From an uncultured Porphyromonadaceae bacterium (GTDB lineage Bacteria > Bacteroidota > Bacteroidia > Bacteroidales > Muribaculaceae), in assembly GCA_947567425.1 (NCBI GenBank), contig CANOLV010000001.1, forward strand, positions 186,001 through 250,000: a DNA stretch of 64,000 nt, in the 5' to 3' direction. Positions 35,108 to 44,379 of the stretch are shown here, piece by piece. Both the position numbers and the translations under genes were made by a program. Within the stretch, counting starts at the first letter, position 1. Each line of letters begins with the position of its first letter. Below the pieces are notes generated by a model. That model saw nothing but the letters and a program-made list of their open reading frames with translations, did not search any database and was not told the DNA's origin.

Positions 35108-36925
35108 TTAAGCCGTATGCTTGCGGAAATGGTCGCGCACGGTGTCGACCACATTTATCACGTAGTCGCCCATCTTTTCGATAGTGTTGATCAGATCCAT
35201 ATAGTAGATACCCGATTGATATTCATACTTATGGCTGTTGATATTGTCCACATTGTTCGAGCGAAGGTTATTGCGGAGGTTGTTGATCTCGCGCTCCTTG
35301 TTGTAGGAGCGGATTATGTCGGCCTCGCGCACCTTTTCGATATCGTTTAGAAGCACCAGCATATCGGCCATGGCATCCTTGATATAGGCAAACATCTTGT
35401 CGATGTTCTCCACGATCATGTCATTGAACTGAACTCCGGCCTCCTGCTTGCGGGTCAATATCTTAGCGCAACCGAAGCAGCAGTCGGCTATGCTCTCTAT
35501 CTCGCTGACTATGTTGAGCATGGCGGCCACCTTCATCTTACCTTCGTTCGACAGACGGCCCTCGGCACATCGGTTAAGATAGTTGGCTATCTCAATCTCC
35601 ATGCGGTCGGATATCTCCTCATACTTGTCGATCCTGGAGAACAGCTTCGAATACTCCTCGCTCTTCTCCTTCAGATGCATCAGCTCGTCGGCCATATTGA
35701 TCATGCGCTGCACCCGCTGGGCATAGACATAAAGCTCCTTCTCCGCTTGGGCTATGTTAAGTTCCGACGCGCTCATAAGACCGCCGGAGATAAACTTGAG
35801 CTGGAATTCGTCGTCTTCCTTGTGCTTCTTCGGGACCAGACGCTCCACGATCTTGACATACAGCCCGGTAAACCATATCATTATGAACACGTTGATCAGA
35901 TTGAACACCGTGTGGAACATCGACAACCCGAACGACACGCTGAACTGAAGCGCTCCAACCTTGGCAAGCACCGAGTGGCCGGCGGGAAGTGTCCCTGCAA
36001 AATATTTCTCATACAGATCCGGCTGAGTCTGCTCAAGATTGTTCACATAAGTATACAGCTCTTCAGGATTGCCCTGTCCAAGCCATTCAGTAATGTCAAC
36101 ATTGAGGCGGATAAACGGATAGAACACCAGCAGAGTCCATATCAGACCGAAGAAGTTAAACAGCAGATGGCCCATCGCAGTGCGTTTTGCGGCCACATTT
36201 CCGCTCATTGATGCCAGTAGCGGAGTGACGGTGGTTCCGATATTGCTGCCGAGAACCACGGCGCAGGCGAGGTCAAAAGTGATCCATCCCTTCGTACACA
36301 TGATAAGCACGATGGCGAAAGTAGCCGCCGACGACTGGATGATGGCCGTCAGCACAAGTCCGACGAATGCAAACAGAAGCACCGACATATATCCCATCGA
36401 GGCATAACGCTCCAGGAAAGCGAACATCTCGGGATTGCTCTGCAGATCAGGAACATAATCGCTGATCATGTCGAGTCCCATGAAAAGGAACGCAAAACCT
36501 ATGAGAAATTCACCTATCGACTTCTTACGCCCCGACCCGAAAAGCAACGGGACCGCGCAGGCGATGATAGGCAGGATAAACACCGACGTATCCATCTTGA
36601 ACCCGAACAGCGCGATTATCCATGCTGTAAACGTCGTGCCGACGTTCGCTCCGAAGATGACGGCCATAGACTGTCCTAAAGTCATCAGACCGGCATTCAC
36701 AAAGCTGACCACCATTACAGTGGACGCCGATGAACTCTGAATAAGTGCAGTGATTACGATACCGGTGAGAAGACCGGTGAAACGGTTGCGGGTCATCACC
36801 GAAAGGATGTTGCGTAGACGGTCGCCCGCGGCTTTCTGCAGACCCTCGCTCATCACCTTCATTCCATATAGGAACAAGCCGACGGAGCCCAACAGCGCCA
36901 AGAAATCGAAAAAAGAATAGTTCAT
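35108..36925 (-). CDS. Na/Pi cotransporter family protein with PhoU-like tail
   Basis: A 605-residue inner-membrane protein. Two inverted Na/Pi-cotransporter repeats (about 5-140 and 175-330) carry the family motifs ALIQSSSASTVMV and AIIQSSAATFAIV. A final membrane segment lies near 335-355. The C-terminal cytosolic part (about 380-600) is helical and PhoU-like, as in bacterial NptA homologues with a regulatory tail. It likely imports phosphate coupled to sodium. It is 52 bases upstream of the GH51 gene on the same strand, and cotranscription cannot be excluded. Confidence 0.93.
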   Translation of the reverse strand: MNYSFFDFLALLGSVGLFLYGMKVMSEGLQKAAGDRLRNILSVMTRNRFTGLLTGIVITALIQSSSASTVMVVSFVNAGLMTLGQSMAVIFGANVGTTFTAWIIALFGFKMDTSVFILPIIACAVPLLFGSGRKKSIGEFLIGFAFLFMGLDMISDYVPDLQSNPEMFAFLERYASMGYMSVLLFAFVGLVLTAIIQSSAATFAIVLIMCTKGWITFDLACAVVLGSNIGTTVTPLLASMSGNVAAKRTAMGHLLFNFFGLIWTLLVFYPFIRLNVDITEWLGQGNPEELYTYVNNLEQTQPDLYEKYFAGTLPAGHSVLAKVGALQFSVSFGLSMFHTVFNLINVFIMIWFTGLYVKIVERLVPKKHKEDDEFQLKFISGGLMSASELNIAQAEKELYVYAQRVQRMINMADELMHLKEKSEEYSKLFSRIDKYEEISDRMEIEIANYLNRCAEGRLSNEGKMKVAAMLNIVSEIESIADCCFGCAKILTRKQEAGVQFNDMIVENIDKMFAYIKDAMADMLVLLNDIEKVREADIIRSYNKEREINNLRNNLRSNNVDNINSHKYEYQSGIYYMDLINTIEKMGDYVINVVDTVRDHFRKHTA

Positions 36926-36962
36926 TACCTGTGGTAAATTGCTATGGTGAAAAATCTATTCG

Positions 36963-36970
36963 CAAAGATA
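36963..36970 (-). promoter_or_regulatory. -7 box for the Na/Pi cotransporter gene
   Basis: The minus strand reads TATCTTTG (36970-36963). The predicted start is near 36957, about 31 bases before the ATG. No clear -33 box is seen. Confidence 0.45.
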
Positions 36971-37067
36971 AAATAAATCTCCCGCATTATGGATATTTCA
37001 CCAAAAAAAATTACATCCGCACCTGTCACCGTAAAAATTCCAAAAAGACCGCCACGAAGAAACGGCC

Positions 37068-38087
37068 TTATGCTCCAGGCTCGTTGCGGTAGGCGTATTC
37101 GTTACGGAGCGGTTCAAACCTGTCCGGCGACTGCTTCAGAGCCTCCGTGTCGACATCGGGCATATAACTTCCGGTGATCATATTCAATGTGGGCGAGTGC
37201 GGGATGTCGGCAGGCACACTTTCCGTCGGCCCTACCACCGGAAGTCCGAAATGACGGCAAAAGGCCTCCACGGCCATAGCCGTGGCCCGGATCTTTCCCT
37301 GACGGGAATAGCCGGCGATATGGGGCGTAGCCACGACGGCCAGATCCAAAAGTTCGCGCGATATCGAAGGCTCACCCTCCCAGCAGTCGATGGCCGCACA
37401 CCCGACCTTGCCGTCTCGCAGGGCTTCCACCAAGGCGCCGTTGTCCACCACAGGACCGCGGGCGCTGTTGATCAGCATCGGACAGCGCTTAAGCCGCTCG
37501 AAAAATGCCTTGTCGGCCAGATGGTAGGTCGGATGCTCGCCTCCACGCGTCATCGGAGTATGGAACGTCACCACATCGGCCAGACCGGCAATCGCATCAA
37601 GCCCGACAAAACCGTCGCCCCCCTCGGCCTCGGCGCGCGGAGGATCACACAGCAGCACATTCATTCCGAGCCCCTCGGCCCATTCCCGGACTATGCTCCC
37701 TACATGCCCCACACCGACTATGCCCAAAGTCAACTCGTCAAGCGGCCGCCGGTCGCCTCTGACCGACATCATATAGGCTATCGACGAGATCACATACTGC
37801 GCGACAGCGGGAGCATTGCATCCCGGAGCATTTGCCACCGTGATACCATGCCTGCGGCAATAGTCGAGGTCTATGTGGTCCGTGCCGATAGTGGCCGTGG
37901 CTATAAACCGGCACTTTGACCCGTCAAGAAGCGAAGCATCGCACCTGGTCCGCGTACGGGTCACCAACGCATCTGCATCCGACATCGCGGCCGCATCGAT
38001 CTCCTCAGGCGACAGATAGCTCACAGCTCCGTACGGTTCCAAAAGACCCTTGATAAAAGGTATATTCTTTTCTACTATAATCTTCAT
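37068..38087 (-). CDS. pdxB: 4-phosphoerythronate dehydrogenase
   Basis: A 339-residue member of the D-2-hydroxyacid dehydrogenase family, matching PdxB, which oxidises 4-phospho-erythronate in pyridoxal phosphate synthesis. N-terminal MKIIVEKNIPFIKGLLEPYG is characteristic of PdxB; the NAD fold has GIVGVGHVGSIV near residue 115, and the catalytic histidine lies in VVATPHIAGYS. The ATG at 38087 starts the conserved N-terminus, and the longer frame to 38117 is not supported. It has its own promoter. Confidence 0.92.
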   Translation of the reverse strand: MKIIVEKNIPFIKGLLEPYGAVSYLSPEEIDAAAMSDADALVTRTRTRCDASLLDGSKCRFIATATIGTDHIDLDYCRRHGITVANAPGCNAPAVAQYVISSIAYMMSVRGDRRPLDELTLGIVGVGHVGSIVREWAEGLGMNVLLCDPPRAEAEGGDGFVGLDAIAGLADVVTFHTPMTRGGEHPTYHLADKAFFERLKRCPMLINSARGPVVDNGALVEALRDGKVGCAAIDCWEGEPSISRELLDLAVVATPHIAGYSRQGKIRATAMAVEAFCRHFGLPVVGPTESVPADIPHSPTLNMITGSYMPDVDTEALKQSPDRFEPLRNEYAYRNEPGA

Positions 38088-38145
38088 CGTAAAGTCAATA
38101 ATGATGCCGGACCACAATCAATGTTTTCCGACAGATATACTCCGA

Positions 38146-38177
38146 CAAAAGTATACAAATATGCCGTATTACGCAAA
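38146..38177 (-). promoter_or_regulatory. sigma-ABfr-type promoter for pdxB
   Basis: The minus strand reads TTTG (38177-38174), a 20-base spacer and TACTTTTG (38153-38146). The predicted start is near 38139, giving a leader of about 52 bases. Confidence 0.78.
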
Positions 38178-38202
38178 TTAGCGAACGGCCATTGTCAGAC
38201 GC

Positions 38203-38242
38203 AAAAAAATAGAAGGCACCGCGGGGAAACCCCAGGGTGCCT
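38203..38242 (-). terminator. terminator after the outer-membrane barrel gene
   Basis: The stem AGGCACC/GGTGCCT (38214-38220 and 38236-38242), with an inner GGGG/CCCC stem, is followed on the minus strand by CTATTTTTTTGC. It lies 52 bases past the stop of the barrel gene. Confidence 0.85.
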
Positions 38243-38293
38243 CTATCGGGTTTAATCGATATTTTTTAATTAAGTGTGATGTCGGGAATCGGG

Positions 38294-38833
38294 TTAAAAA
38301 TGGTAGTAGAAACCGAACATCAGGTTGTTGCTGTTGAGGTCAAGTCCCCAGTTCTCGTTGCAACCGTTCTCCTTGGCGGCGTTGTTTCCGCTCTGATATC
38401 CGAGGAATCCGACATGGGCCACAAGGCTGAAACGATCAGAGAGGTCGAGAGATACACCCGGGCGAAGTCCGATGCCATATTCAACAGCAGTGTGTCCATG
38501 GGCACGTCCGATGCCGAAGTCGACACCTCCGTCGACGAAGAGGTTCAGCTTACCGGTGCTGAAGTATGTATAACGGGCATAAGGAGCGATTTTGAATACG
38601 GTCTTTTCTTCGTCGCCCGACTTTCTGTAGGAAACTCCGAGGACTGATCCTACGGCGAATTTTTCAGACAGGTTGTATCCGACTTCCGGGAGAACTGTCA
38701 CCTGGGTGCTCTTTACACCGCTTGACGATTCTGTCGATCTGCCAAAAGTTAACTGACCACCGGCATACCAGTCCTGAGCCGATGCACCTAAAGCCATGAC
38801 GGCCGCTACAGCCATAAGTAAGAATTTTTTCAT
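38294..38833 (-). CDS. outer-membrane beta-barrel protein
   Basis: A 179-residue protein with a signal peptide ending at GASAQ and about eight amphipathic strands; the last reads NLMFGFYYHF with a terminal aromatic residue. It belongs to the broad OmpA/OmpX-like barrel group in Bacteroidetes. No specific function can be deduced. It is monocistronic and divergent from the U32 gene. Confidence 0.75.
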   Translation of the reverse strand: MKKFLLMAVAAVMALGASAQDWYAGGQLTFGRSTESSSGVKSTQVTVLPEVGYNLSEKFAVGSVLGVSYRKSGDEEKTVFKIAPYARYTYFSTGKLNLFVDGGVDFGIGRAHGHTAVEYGIGLRPGVSLDLSDRFSLVAHVGFLGYQSGNNAAKENGCNENWGLDLNSNNLMFGFYYHF

Positions 38834-38944
38834 AATAAGTGAATTTTATAAAATGTTTAAATAAATAGGTCGTTACATCTATTTTTAACAACGGACTGCA
38901 AATAAAGTTTGGAACAAGAGTGCCATGATATCGGTCTTTTGGCG

Positions 38945-38952
38945 TAACTTTG
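38945..38952 (+). promoter_or_regulatory. -7 box directly before the U32 gene
   Basis: TAACTTTG at 38945-38952 ends 6 bases before the ATG at 38958, so transcription should begin at or very near the start codon. No good -33 box is visible. Confidence 0.5.
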
Positions 38953-38957
38953 CCGCT

Positions 38958-40196
38958 ATGAAACGTCAAGACTTTGAAATAATGGCTCCGGTAGGGAGCT
39001 ATGAATCGCTCTATGCGGCTATCGAATCAGGTGCCGATGCCATTTATTTTGGAATAGAGGGGCTTAACATGAGAGCCCGTTCATCCAATAATTTCACGCT
39101 CGACGACTTGCGCTCAATAGCCGCCCTGTGCGGCGAACGCGGTGTCAAAACTTATCTCACAGTCAACACCATCATCTATGACGAGGACATCGACAAGTGC
39201 CATTCGATCATCGACGCGGCGCGCGAGGCCGGCATCACGGCCATCATAGCGAGCGACGTGGCCGCAATCATGTATGCCAGGTCAGTAGGTGTGGAGGTCC
39301 ATATATCGACACAGGTCAATGTGACGAACATAGAAGCCGTGAAGTTCTACGCGCAGTGGGCCGACGTGGTCGTGCTGGCCCGCGAGCTGAACATGGACCA
39401 GGTAAAGGCCATCCATGAGGCTATAGTGCGCGACGACATCCGCGGTCCGCACGGCGGACTGGTGCGCATCGAGATGTTCTGCCACGGTGCGCTCTGCATG
39501 GCGGTGTCGGGCAAATGCTATCTGAGCCTGCATGAGATGAACTCAAGCGCCAACCGGGGGGCATGCACACAGATATGCCGCCGGGGCTACACCGTTCGCG
39601 ACCGGGAGACGGGCGACGAACTTGACGTGGAGAACAAATACATCATGTCGCCCAAAGACCTGAAGACCATCCACTTCCTTAACAAGATGATCGATGCGGG
39701 AGTAAGCGTGTTCAAGATCGAGGGGCGTGCACGCGGTCCTGAGTATGTCAAGATAGCGGTCGAATGCTACGACGAAGCTATCAGGAGCATCTGCGACGGC
39801 ACTTACGGAGAAGATCTGATCGGCAAGTGGGATGAACGTCTGTCGCAGATATTCAACCGTGGCTTCTGGAACGGATATTACCTTGGACAGCGCCTGGGCG
39901 AGTGGTCGTCAAAATACGGCTCTTCCGCCACACGGACCAAAGTCTATGCGGCCAAGGGTGTACGCTACTTCTCCAACATAGGCGTGGCCGAGTTCCTGAT
40001 GGAGAGCGGCGAGGTGGCCGTGGGCGACGAAGTGGTGATCACCGGGCCTACCACGGGTGCCATGATAATCAAGCTGGACGAGATCCGCGTCGACCTCAAG
40101 CCTGTCGACAAGGCTGTGAAGGGCGACAGGTTCTCGATAAAGGTGCCGTCAAAGATCAGGCCGAGCGACAAGATGTTCCGCTGGGAGGAGCGGTAA
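38958..40196 (+). CDS. U32 family protein (TrhP/YegQ-like)
   Basis: A 412-residue member of the U32 family, labelled peptidase but in studied cases (RlhA, TrhP/YegQ) involved in RNA hydroxylation. N-terminal EIMAPVGSYESLYAAIESGADAIYFG is the TIM-barrel start. The central cysteine-rich signature FCHGALCMAVSGKCYLS followed by CTQICR likely binds an Fe-S cluster. A beta-domain occupies the last ~85 residues. The ATG at 38958 was chosen because earlier codons lie in the -7 box. Substrate RNA not determined. Confidence 0.85.
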   Translation: MKRQDFEIMAPVGSYESLYAAIESGADAIYFGIEGLNMRARSSNNFTLDDLRSIAALCGERGVKTYLTVNTIIYDEDIDKCHSIIDAAREAGITAIIASDVAAIMYARSVGVEVHISTQVNVTNIEAVKFYAQWADVVVLARELNMDQVKAIHEAIVRDDIRGPHGGLVRIEMFCHGALCMAVSGKCYLSLHEMNSSANRGACTQICRRGYTVRDRETGDELDVENKYIMSPKDLKTIHFLNKMIDAGVSVFKIEGRARGPEYVKIAVECYDEAIRSICDGTYGEDLIGKWDERLSQIFNRGFWNGYYLGQRLGEWSSKYGSSATRTKVYAAKGVRYFSNIGVAEFLMESGEVAVGDEVVITGPTTGAMIIKLDEIRVDLKPVDKAVKGDRFSIKVPSKIRPSDKMFRWEER

Positions 40197-40250
40197 GTGC
40201 AATCCCGTAGTGCAAGCTTGCGGCGGCCCGTCGATTTTGCGTGCGGGAAG

Positions 40251-40281
40251 ATTGTCAGTTTGTGAAATTTCCTTAACTTTG
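40251..40281 (+). promoter_or_regulatory. promoter for the serine acetyltransferase operon
   Basis: ATTG at 40251-40254, a 19-base spacer and TAACTTTG at 40274-40281. The predicted start is near 40288, about 38 bases before the ATG at 40326. Confidence 0.72.
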
Positions 40282-40325
40282 CAGTAGATTGGCGTGATAG
40301 TGCCGATCGGTCAACAGGAAGGACT

Positions 40326-41249
40326 ATGAGAGGATTCAATATAAGCCATGAAGCTCTGCTTCGTGACACCGTCGAAAGGCTCAGCGACGGTGATAATCTG
40401 ACTAACGTTTGTCCGTCGCAATGGCGCGGCGAGCCTCTGCCGTCGCAGCATTCCGTCAAGGAGATCATCTCACTTTCGCGGGCTCTCATATTCCCCGGCT
40501 TTTTCGGCGACAGCGACGTCACCAGAGAAAATGTCAGGTACTTTACAGGACTATGGACCGAAAAGCTGTATCATCTGCTTACAGAACAGATCCATGCGGG
40601 CCTGTCGATGGACATCTGCACCGAGACTCCACCTCAGTTCGCCGAGCTTGAAGCGCGTGCCGCCGATCTGGCCGCGCGTTTCATGCAGCGTCTGCCGGCC
40701 CTGCGCCTGCTTCTCAACGATGATGTACGCGCCACTTACCACGGCGACCCTGCCGCTCTGTCGACCCAGGAGGTGATATACTGCTATCCGGGCATACGCG
40801 CCATCTGCAATTACCGAATAGCGCATGAACTCGTCAGGCTTGACGTGCCGATAATTCCCAGGATGATCAGCGAACAGGCCCATGCCGAAACCGGAATCGA
40901 CATCCATCCGGCGGCCACCATAGGCGAATCGTTCACCATCGACCACGGCACCGGAATCGTCATCGGAGCCACGGCCATCATCGGCAATAATGTGAAGATC
41001 TACCAGGGGGTCACGCTCGGAGCCAAGAGCTTCTCGCTTGACGAGGACGGGAATCCCGTCAAGGGCGTGGCGCGCCATCCTATAATAGGAAACAACGTGA
41101 TTATATATTCCAACGCGTCGATACTCGGACGTATCACCATCGGGGACAATGCCGTGATAGGCGGCAATATTTGGGTGGACACGGATGTGGCTCCGGGCGA
41201 ACGCTTGATTCAAGCAAAAGCAAACAATGTATTAAGACTAAAACAGTGA
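40326..41249 (+). CDS. cysE: serine O-acetyltransferase
   Basis: A 307-residue enzyme that acetylates serine for cysteine synthesis. A helical N-terminal domain (about 1-180) is followed by a left-handed beta-helix made of hexapeptide repeats (about 195-300; GIDIHPAATIGESFTIDHGTGIVIG split over the turn, with catalytic His in IDHGTG). Length fits the longer EpsC-like form. Its stop TGA overlaps the ATG of the next gene (TGATG), indicating translational coupling. Confidence 0.93.
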   Translation: MRGFNISHEALLRDTVERLSDGDNLTNVCPSQWRGEPLPSQHSVKEIISLSRALIFPGFFGDSDVTRENVRYFTGLWTEKLYHLLTEQIHAGLSMDICTETPPQFAELEARAADLAARFMQRLPALRLLLNDDVRATYHGDPAALSTQEVIYCYPGIRAICNYRIAHELVRLDVPIIPRMISEQAHAETGIDIHPAATIGESFTIDHGTGIVIGATAIIGNNVKIYQGVTLGAKSFSLDEDGNPVKGVARHPIIGNNVIIYSNASILGRITIGDNAVIGGNIWVDTDVAPGERLIQAKANNVLRLKQ

Positions 41250-43045
41250 TGAAAACAGAAAAATTCGACATGGTGGCCAAGACCCTTCAGGGACTTGAGG
41301 ATGTGCTTGCTGAGGAACTACTTAAGCTTGGAGCCGAGAATGTATCCGCCGGACGGCGGATGGTGTCGTTCGAAGGCGACAACGAGGTGCTTTATAAGGC
41401 AAACATGTGTTGCCGCACCGCCTTGCGAATTCTAAAGCCCATATATAAGTTCACGGCATCCGATCCGGACACTCTCTATGAAATGACCAAGGAGTTTGAC
41501 TGGTCGTCGATCTTGTCGCTCGACAAGACATTCTCGATAGATCCTGTGGTAAACTCCGACACGTTTACCCATTCGCGGTATGTCACTTACAGGGTCAAGG
41601 ATGCCATCGTGGACTGGTTCAAGGACCGCTACGGCGCCGACAAGCGTCCAGGTGTCAGACTTCAGGACGCCGACGTGATGATCAATGTCCATATCGACGG
41701 CACGAGGGTCACCATATCGCTCGACTCGTCGGGCGAGTCGCTACACAAGCGCGGCTACCGCGTGGCTCAGACCGAGGCGCCGATCAACGAGGTGCTGGCC
41801 GCCGGAATTCTGATGAAGGCCGGATGGAACGGGCAGTGTCCGCTGGTCGACCCTATGTGCGGTTCGGGAACATTCCTTATAGAGGCCGCCCTGATAGCGG
41901 CCAACATCAACCCGGGTGTCTACCGCAAGAGCTTCGCCTTCGAGCAGTGGCCCGACTTTGACGAGGAGCTTTTCGAACGTCTTTACAACGACGATTCCCA
42001 GGAACGCGACGTGACCGTGCCGATAATAGGTTGCGACATCTCGCCCAAAGCCATCTCCATAGCCGAGAAGAACGTCAAGCAGGCCGGAGTGGGCAAGTAC
42101 GTGGAGCTTGAGGTGCGTCCGCTGGCACATTGGACCGAGGCTCCTGCCGATGGAATGCTGGTGTGCAATCCGCCCTACGGCGAACGTATCTCCGTGGCGG
42201 ACATGGACGGCCTGTATGAGCTGTTTGGACAGAAGCTGAAAAATGTGTTCAAAGGCTATCATGCATGGATCATTGGCTATCAGGAGGAGTATTTCAGAAA
42301 GATAGGTCTGGCTCCGTCGACCAAACTGCCCCTGTACAACGGTTCGCTCGAATGCGAGCTTCGCGAATACATAATATTCGAAGGAGACTATAAGACATTC
42401 CGCAGTCAGGGATTCTCGCTGCATCACGATGATGCCGACGACGACATGCCGGTGCGCGAAAAGATGCATGACCGCCGCCGTCCGACCGACGACGAATGGC
42501 GCCGCGATGCCCGCAAGAAGGGATTCGGCGGCAAAAACGGCGACCGTCAGCGCGAATTTGACAAAAAAGGCGGCCGTGAGAAGCGTAATAATTTAAAGGA
42601 TAAGTATTCGGCCAAGCCACTCGGCAGGACGAAACGATATGACAATGACGACGACTTCGCCCCGTCGAGGAGCGGCAGGAACTTCGACTTCGACCAGCGC
42701 CGTTCAGACGACCGCAAGAAGTTCGGCGACCGTCGCCGTGACGATGACCGTCGCCGTGACGAACGTCCAAGGCGTTTTGAAGGTGATAAGCCACGCCGCG
42801 GATTTGACAGTCCGAAGAAGTTCTTCGACGGAAAGTTTGAAGGCCGCGGCTTCGAACGCCGGCGTTTTGACGATGATGTCGAACAGCGTCCGGAACCTTC
42901 TGAAAATCCGCTGGCCGCACGCCGCAATGAAAAGGCTCTCCGCTCTATCATCGGCCGCCAGCCGTCGATACTGCCCTCGCGTACCCGCAAAGGATGGAAG
43001 CGGGGCGATTCCGACGACAGCACCAACAATAATTCAGATAATTAA
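41249..43045 (+). CDS. THUMP-domain RNA methyltransferase with disordered basic tail
   Basis: A 598-residue RlmL-N/TrmN-like SAM methyltransferase. THUMP domain at about residues 5-160. The Rossmann domain includes DPMCGSGTFLIEAALI, a CDISPKAI acidic motif and catalytic CNPPYGER (about 180-390), pointing to guanine-N2 methylation of rRNA or tRNA. From about residue 410 to the end the protein is a low-complexity tail rich in Arg, Asp, Lys, Gly and Phe (for example RRDDDRRRDERPRRF), probably disordered and RNA-binding. The ATG at 41249 overlaps the cysE stop; the longer frame lies within cysE. Confidence 0.9.
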   Translation: MKTEKFDMVAKTLQGLEDVLAEELLKLGAENVSAGRRMVSFEGDNEVLYKANMCCRTALRILKPIYKFTASDPDTLYEMTKEFDWSSILSLDKTFSIDPVVNSDTFTHSRYVTYRVKDAIVDWFKDRYGADKRPGVRLQDADVMINVHIDGTRVTISLDSSGESLHKRGYRVAQTEAPINEVLAAGILMKAGWNGQCPLVDPMCGSGTFLIEAALIAANINPGVYRKSFAFEQWPDFDEELFERLYNDDSQERDVTVPIIGCDISPKAISIAEKNVKQAGVGKYVELEVRPLAHWTEAPADGMLVCNPPYGERISVADMDGLYELFGQKLKNVFKGYHAWIIGYQEEYFRKIGLAPSTKLPLYNGSLECELREYIIFEGDYKTFRSQGFSLHHDDADDDMPVREKMHDRRRPTDDEWRRDARKKGFGGKNGDRQREFDKKGGREKRNNLKDKYSAKPLGRTKRYDNDDDFAPSRSGRNFDFDQRRSDDRKKFGDRRRDDDRRRDERPRRFEGDKPRRGFDSPKKFFDGKFEGRGFERRRFDDDVEQRPEPSENPLAARRNEKALRSIIGRQPSILPSRTRKGWKRGDSDDSTNNNSDN

Positions 43046-43073
43046 CCACGCTCTAATATAATAAGTTACCCTT

Positions 43074-44354
43074 ATGAACGCTCTTAAAATCCTTCTTTTA
43101 GGTTCGGGTGGCCGAGAGTCGGCCCTCGCATGGAAAATATCCCAGAGTCCGCTTACCGAGAAGCTTTATATAGCTCCGGGCAATGGAGGGACGTCGAACT
43201 ATGGAGAGAATGTAGGCATTTCGCCGCTCGACTTTGACGCCATAAAGGCTTTTGCCGAGGAGAAAGGTGTTAAGATGATCGTGGTCGGCAACGAGGATCC
43301 GCTGGTCAATGGAATATACGACTATTTTGCAGGTTCGGACATCCTTGTCGTTGGACCGTCAAAAGCAGGTGCCGCCCTTGAAGGCAGCAAAGACTTTGCC
43401 AAGCAGTTCATGGTGCGCCACGGCATACCTACGGCGCGTTACCGCAGCTTCACGCCTGAGACTCTCGAAGAGGGACTGAAATTCCTTGAAGAACTTGAAG
43501 CTCCTTACGTGCTTAAGGCCGACGGCCTGGCCGCAGGCAAGGGTGTGCTGATTCTCCCGACTCTCGACGAGGCCAAGGAGGCTCTTAAGGAGATGCTTGG
43601 AGGAATGTTCGGTGCGTCGTCGTCGACGGTGGTGATCGAAGAATTCCTTTCGGGAATAGAGTGTTCGGTGTTTGTCCTGACCGACGGACATGACTACCGC
43701 GTGCTTCCGGTGGCTAAGGACTACAAGCGCATCGGCGAGGGCGACACCGGCCTGAACACAGGAGGCATGGGAGCCGTCAGCCCGGTTCCGTTTGCCGACG
43801 ACGCTTTCATGGCCAAGGTGCGCGACCGCATCATTGAGCCGACGGTCAAGGGTCTTGCCGAGGAGGGTATCGTATACCGCGGATTCATATTCCTCGGCCT
43901 TATCAATGTAGGAGGCGAACCGATGGTGATCGAGTATAATGTCCGTATGGGCGATCCGGAGACCGAGGCTGTCATGCTCCGCGTGGACAGCGACCTTGTG
44001 GAGCTTATGCAGCGTGCCGCGTCGGGCTGTCTGGCCGACAAGGAACTCCGCCACGATCCGCGCACTGCCGTGACGGTGATGATGGTGTCTGGAGGCTATC
44101 CCGGATCATACCCCAAGGGACTGCCTATCTCCGGCATAGAGGATGTGACGGATAGCATCGTGTTCCATGCCGGCACCAAGGCCGGAGCAGAAGGCGGAGT
44201 GGTGACATCGGGTGGACGCGTGCTTTCGGTTAGTTCCTACGGTGAATCCATCGAGGATGCTTTGGCCAAGAGCTATGCGTCGATTGCCAAGATAAAATTC
44301 GACGGGGCTTATTTCCGCCGTGACATAGGCCAGGATCTTATAAAGCTTCTGTAA
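43074..44354 (+). CDS. purD: phosphoribosylamine-glycine ligase
   Basis: A 426-residue ATP-grasp enzyme of purine synthesis that joins glycine to phosphoribosylamine. The N-terminal [16 protein letters not shown], the APGNGGT motif and [17 protein letters not shown] are characteristic of Pur[12 protein letters not shown] lies near residue 290. The full length matches the family. It starts 28 bases after the methyltransferase gene on the same strand. Confidence 0.97.
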   Translation: MNALKILLLGSGGRESALAWKISQSPLTEKLYIAPGNGGTSNYGENVGISPLDFDAIKAFAEEKGVKMIVVGNEDPLVNGIYDYFAGSDILVVGPSKAGAALEGSKDFAKQFMVRHGIPTARYRSFTPETLEEGLKFLEELEAPYVLKADGLAAGKGVLILPTLDEAKEALKEMLGGMFGASSSTVVIEEFLSGIECSVFVLTDGHDYRVLPVAKDYKRIGEGDTGLNTGGMGAVSPVPFADDAFMAKVRDRIIEPTVKGLAEEGIVYRGFIFLGLINVGGEPMVIEYNVRMGDPETEAVMLRVDSDLVELMQRAASGCLADKELRHDPRTAVTVMMVSGGYPGSYPKGLPISGIEDVTDSIVFHAGTKAGAEGGVVTSGGRVLSVSSYGESIEDALAKSYASIAKIKFDGAYFRRDIGQDLIKLL

Positions 44355-44379
44355 AAAACGTCAATATACAGAGTTCTGA

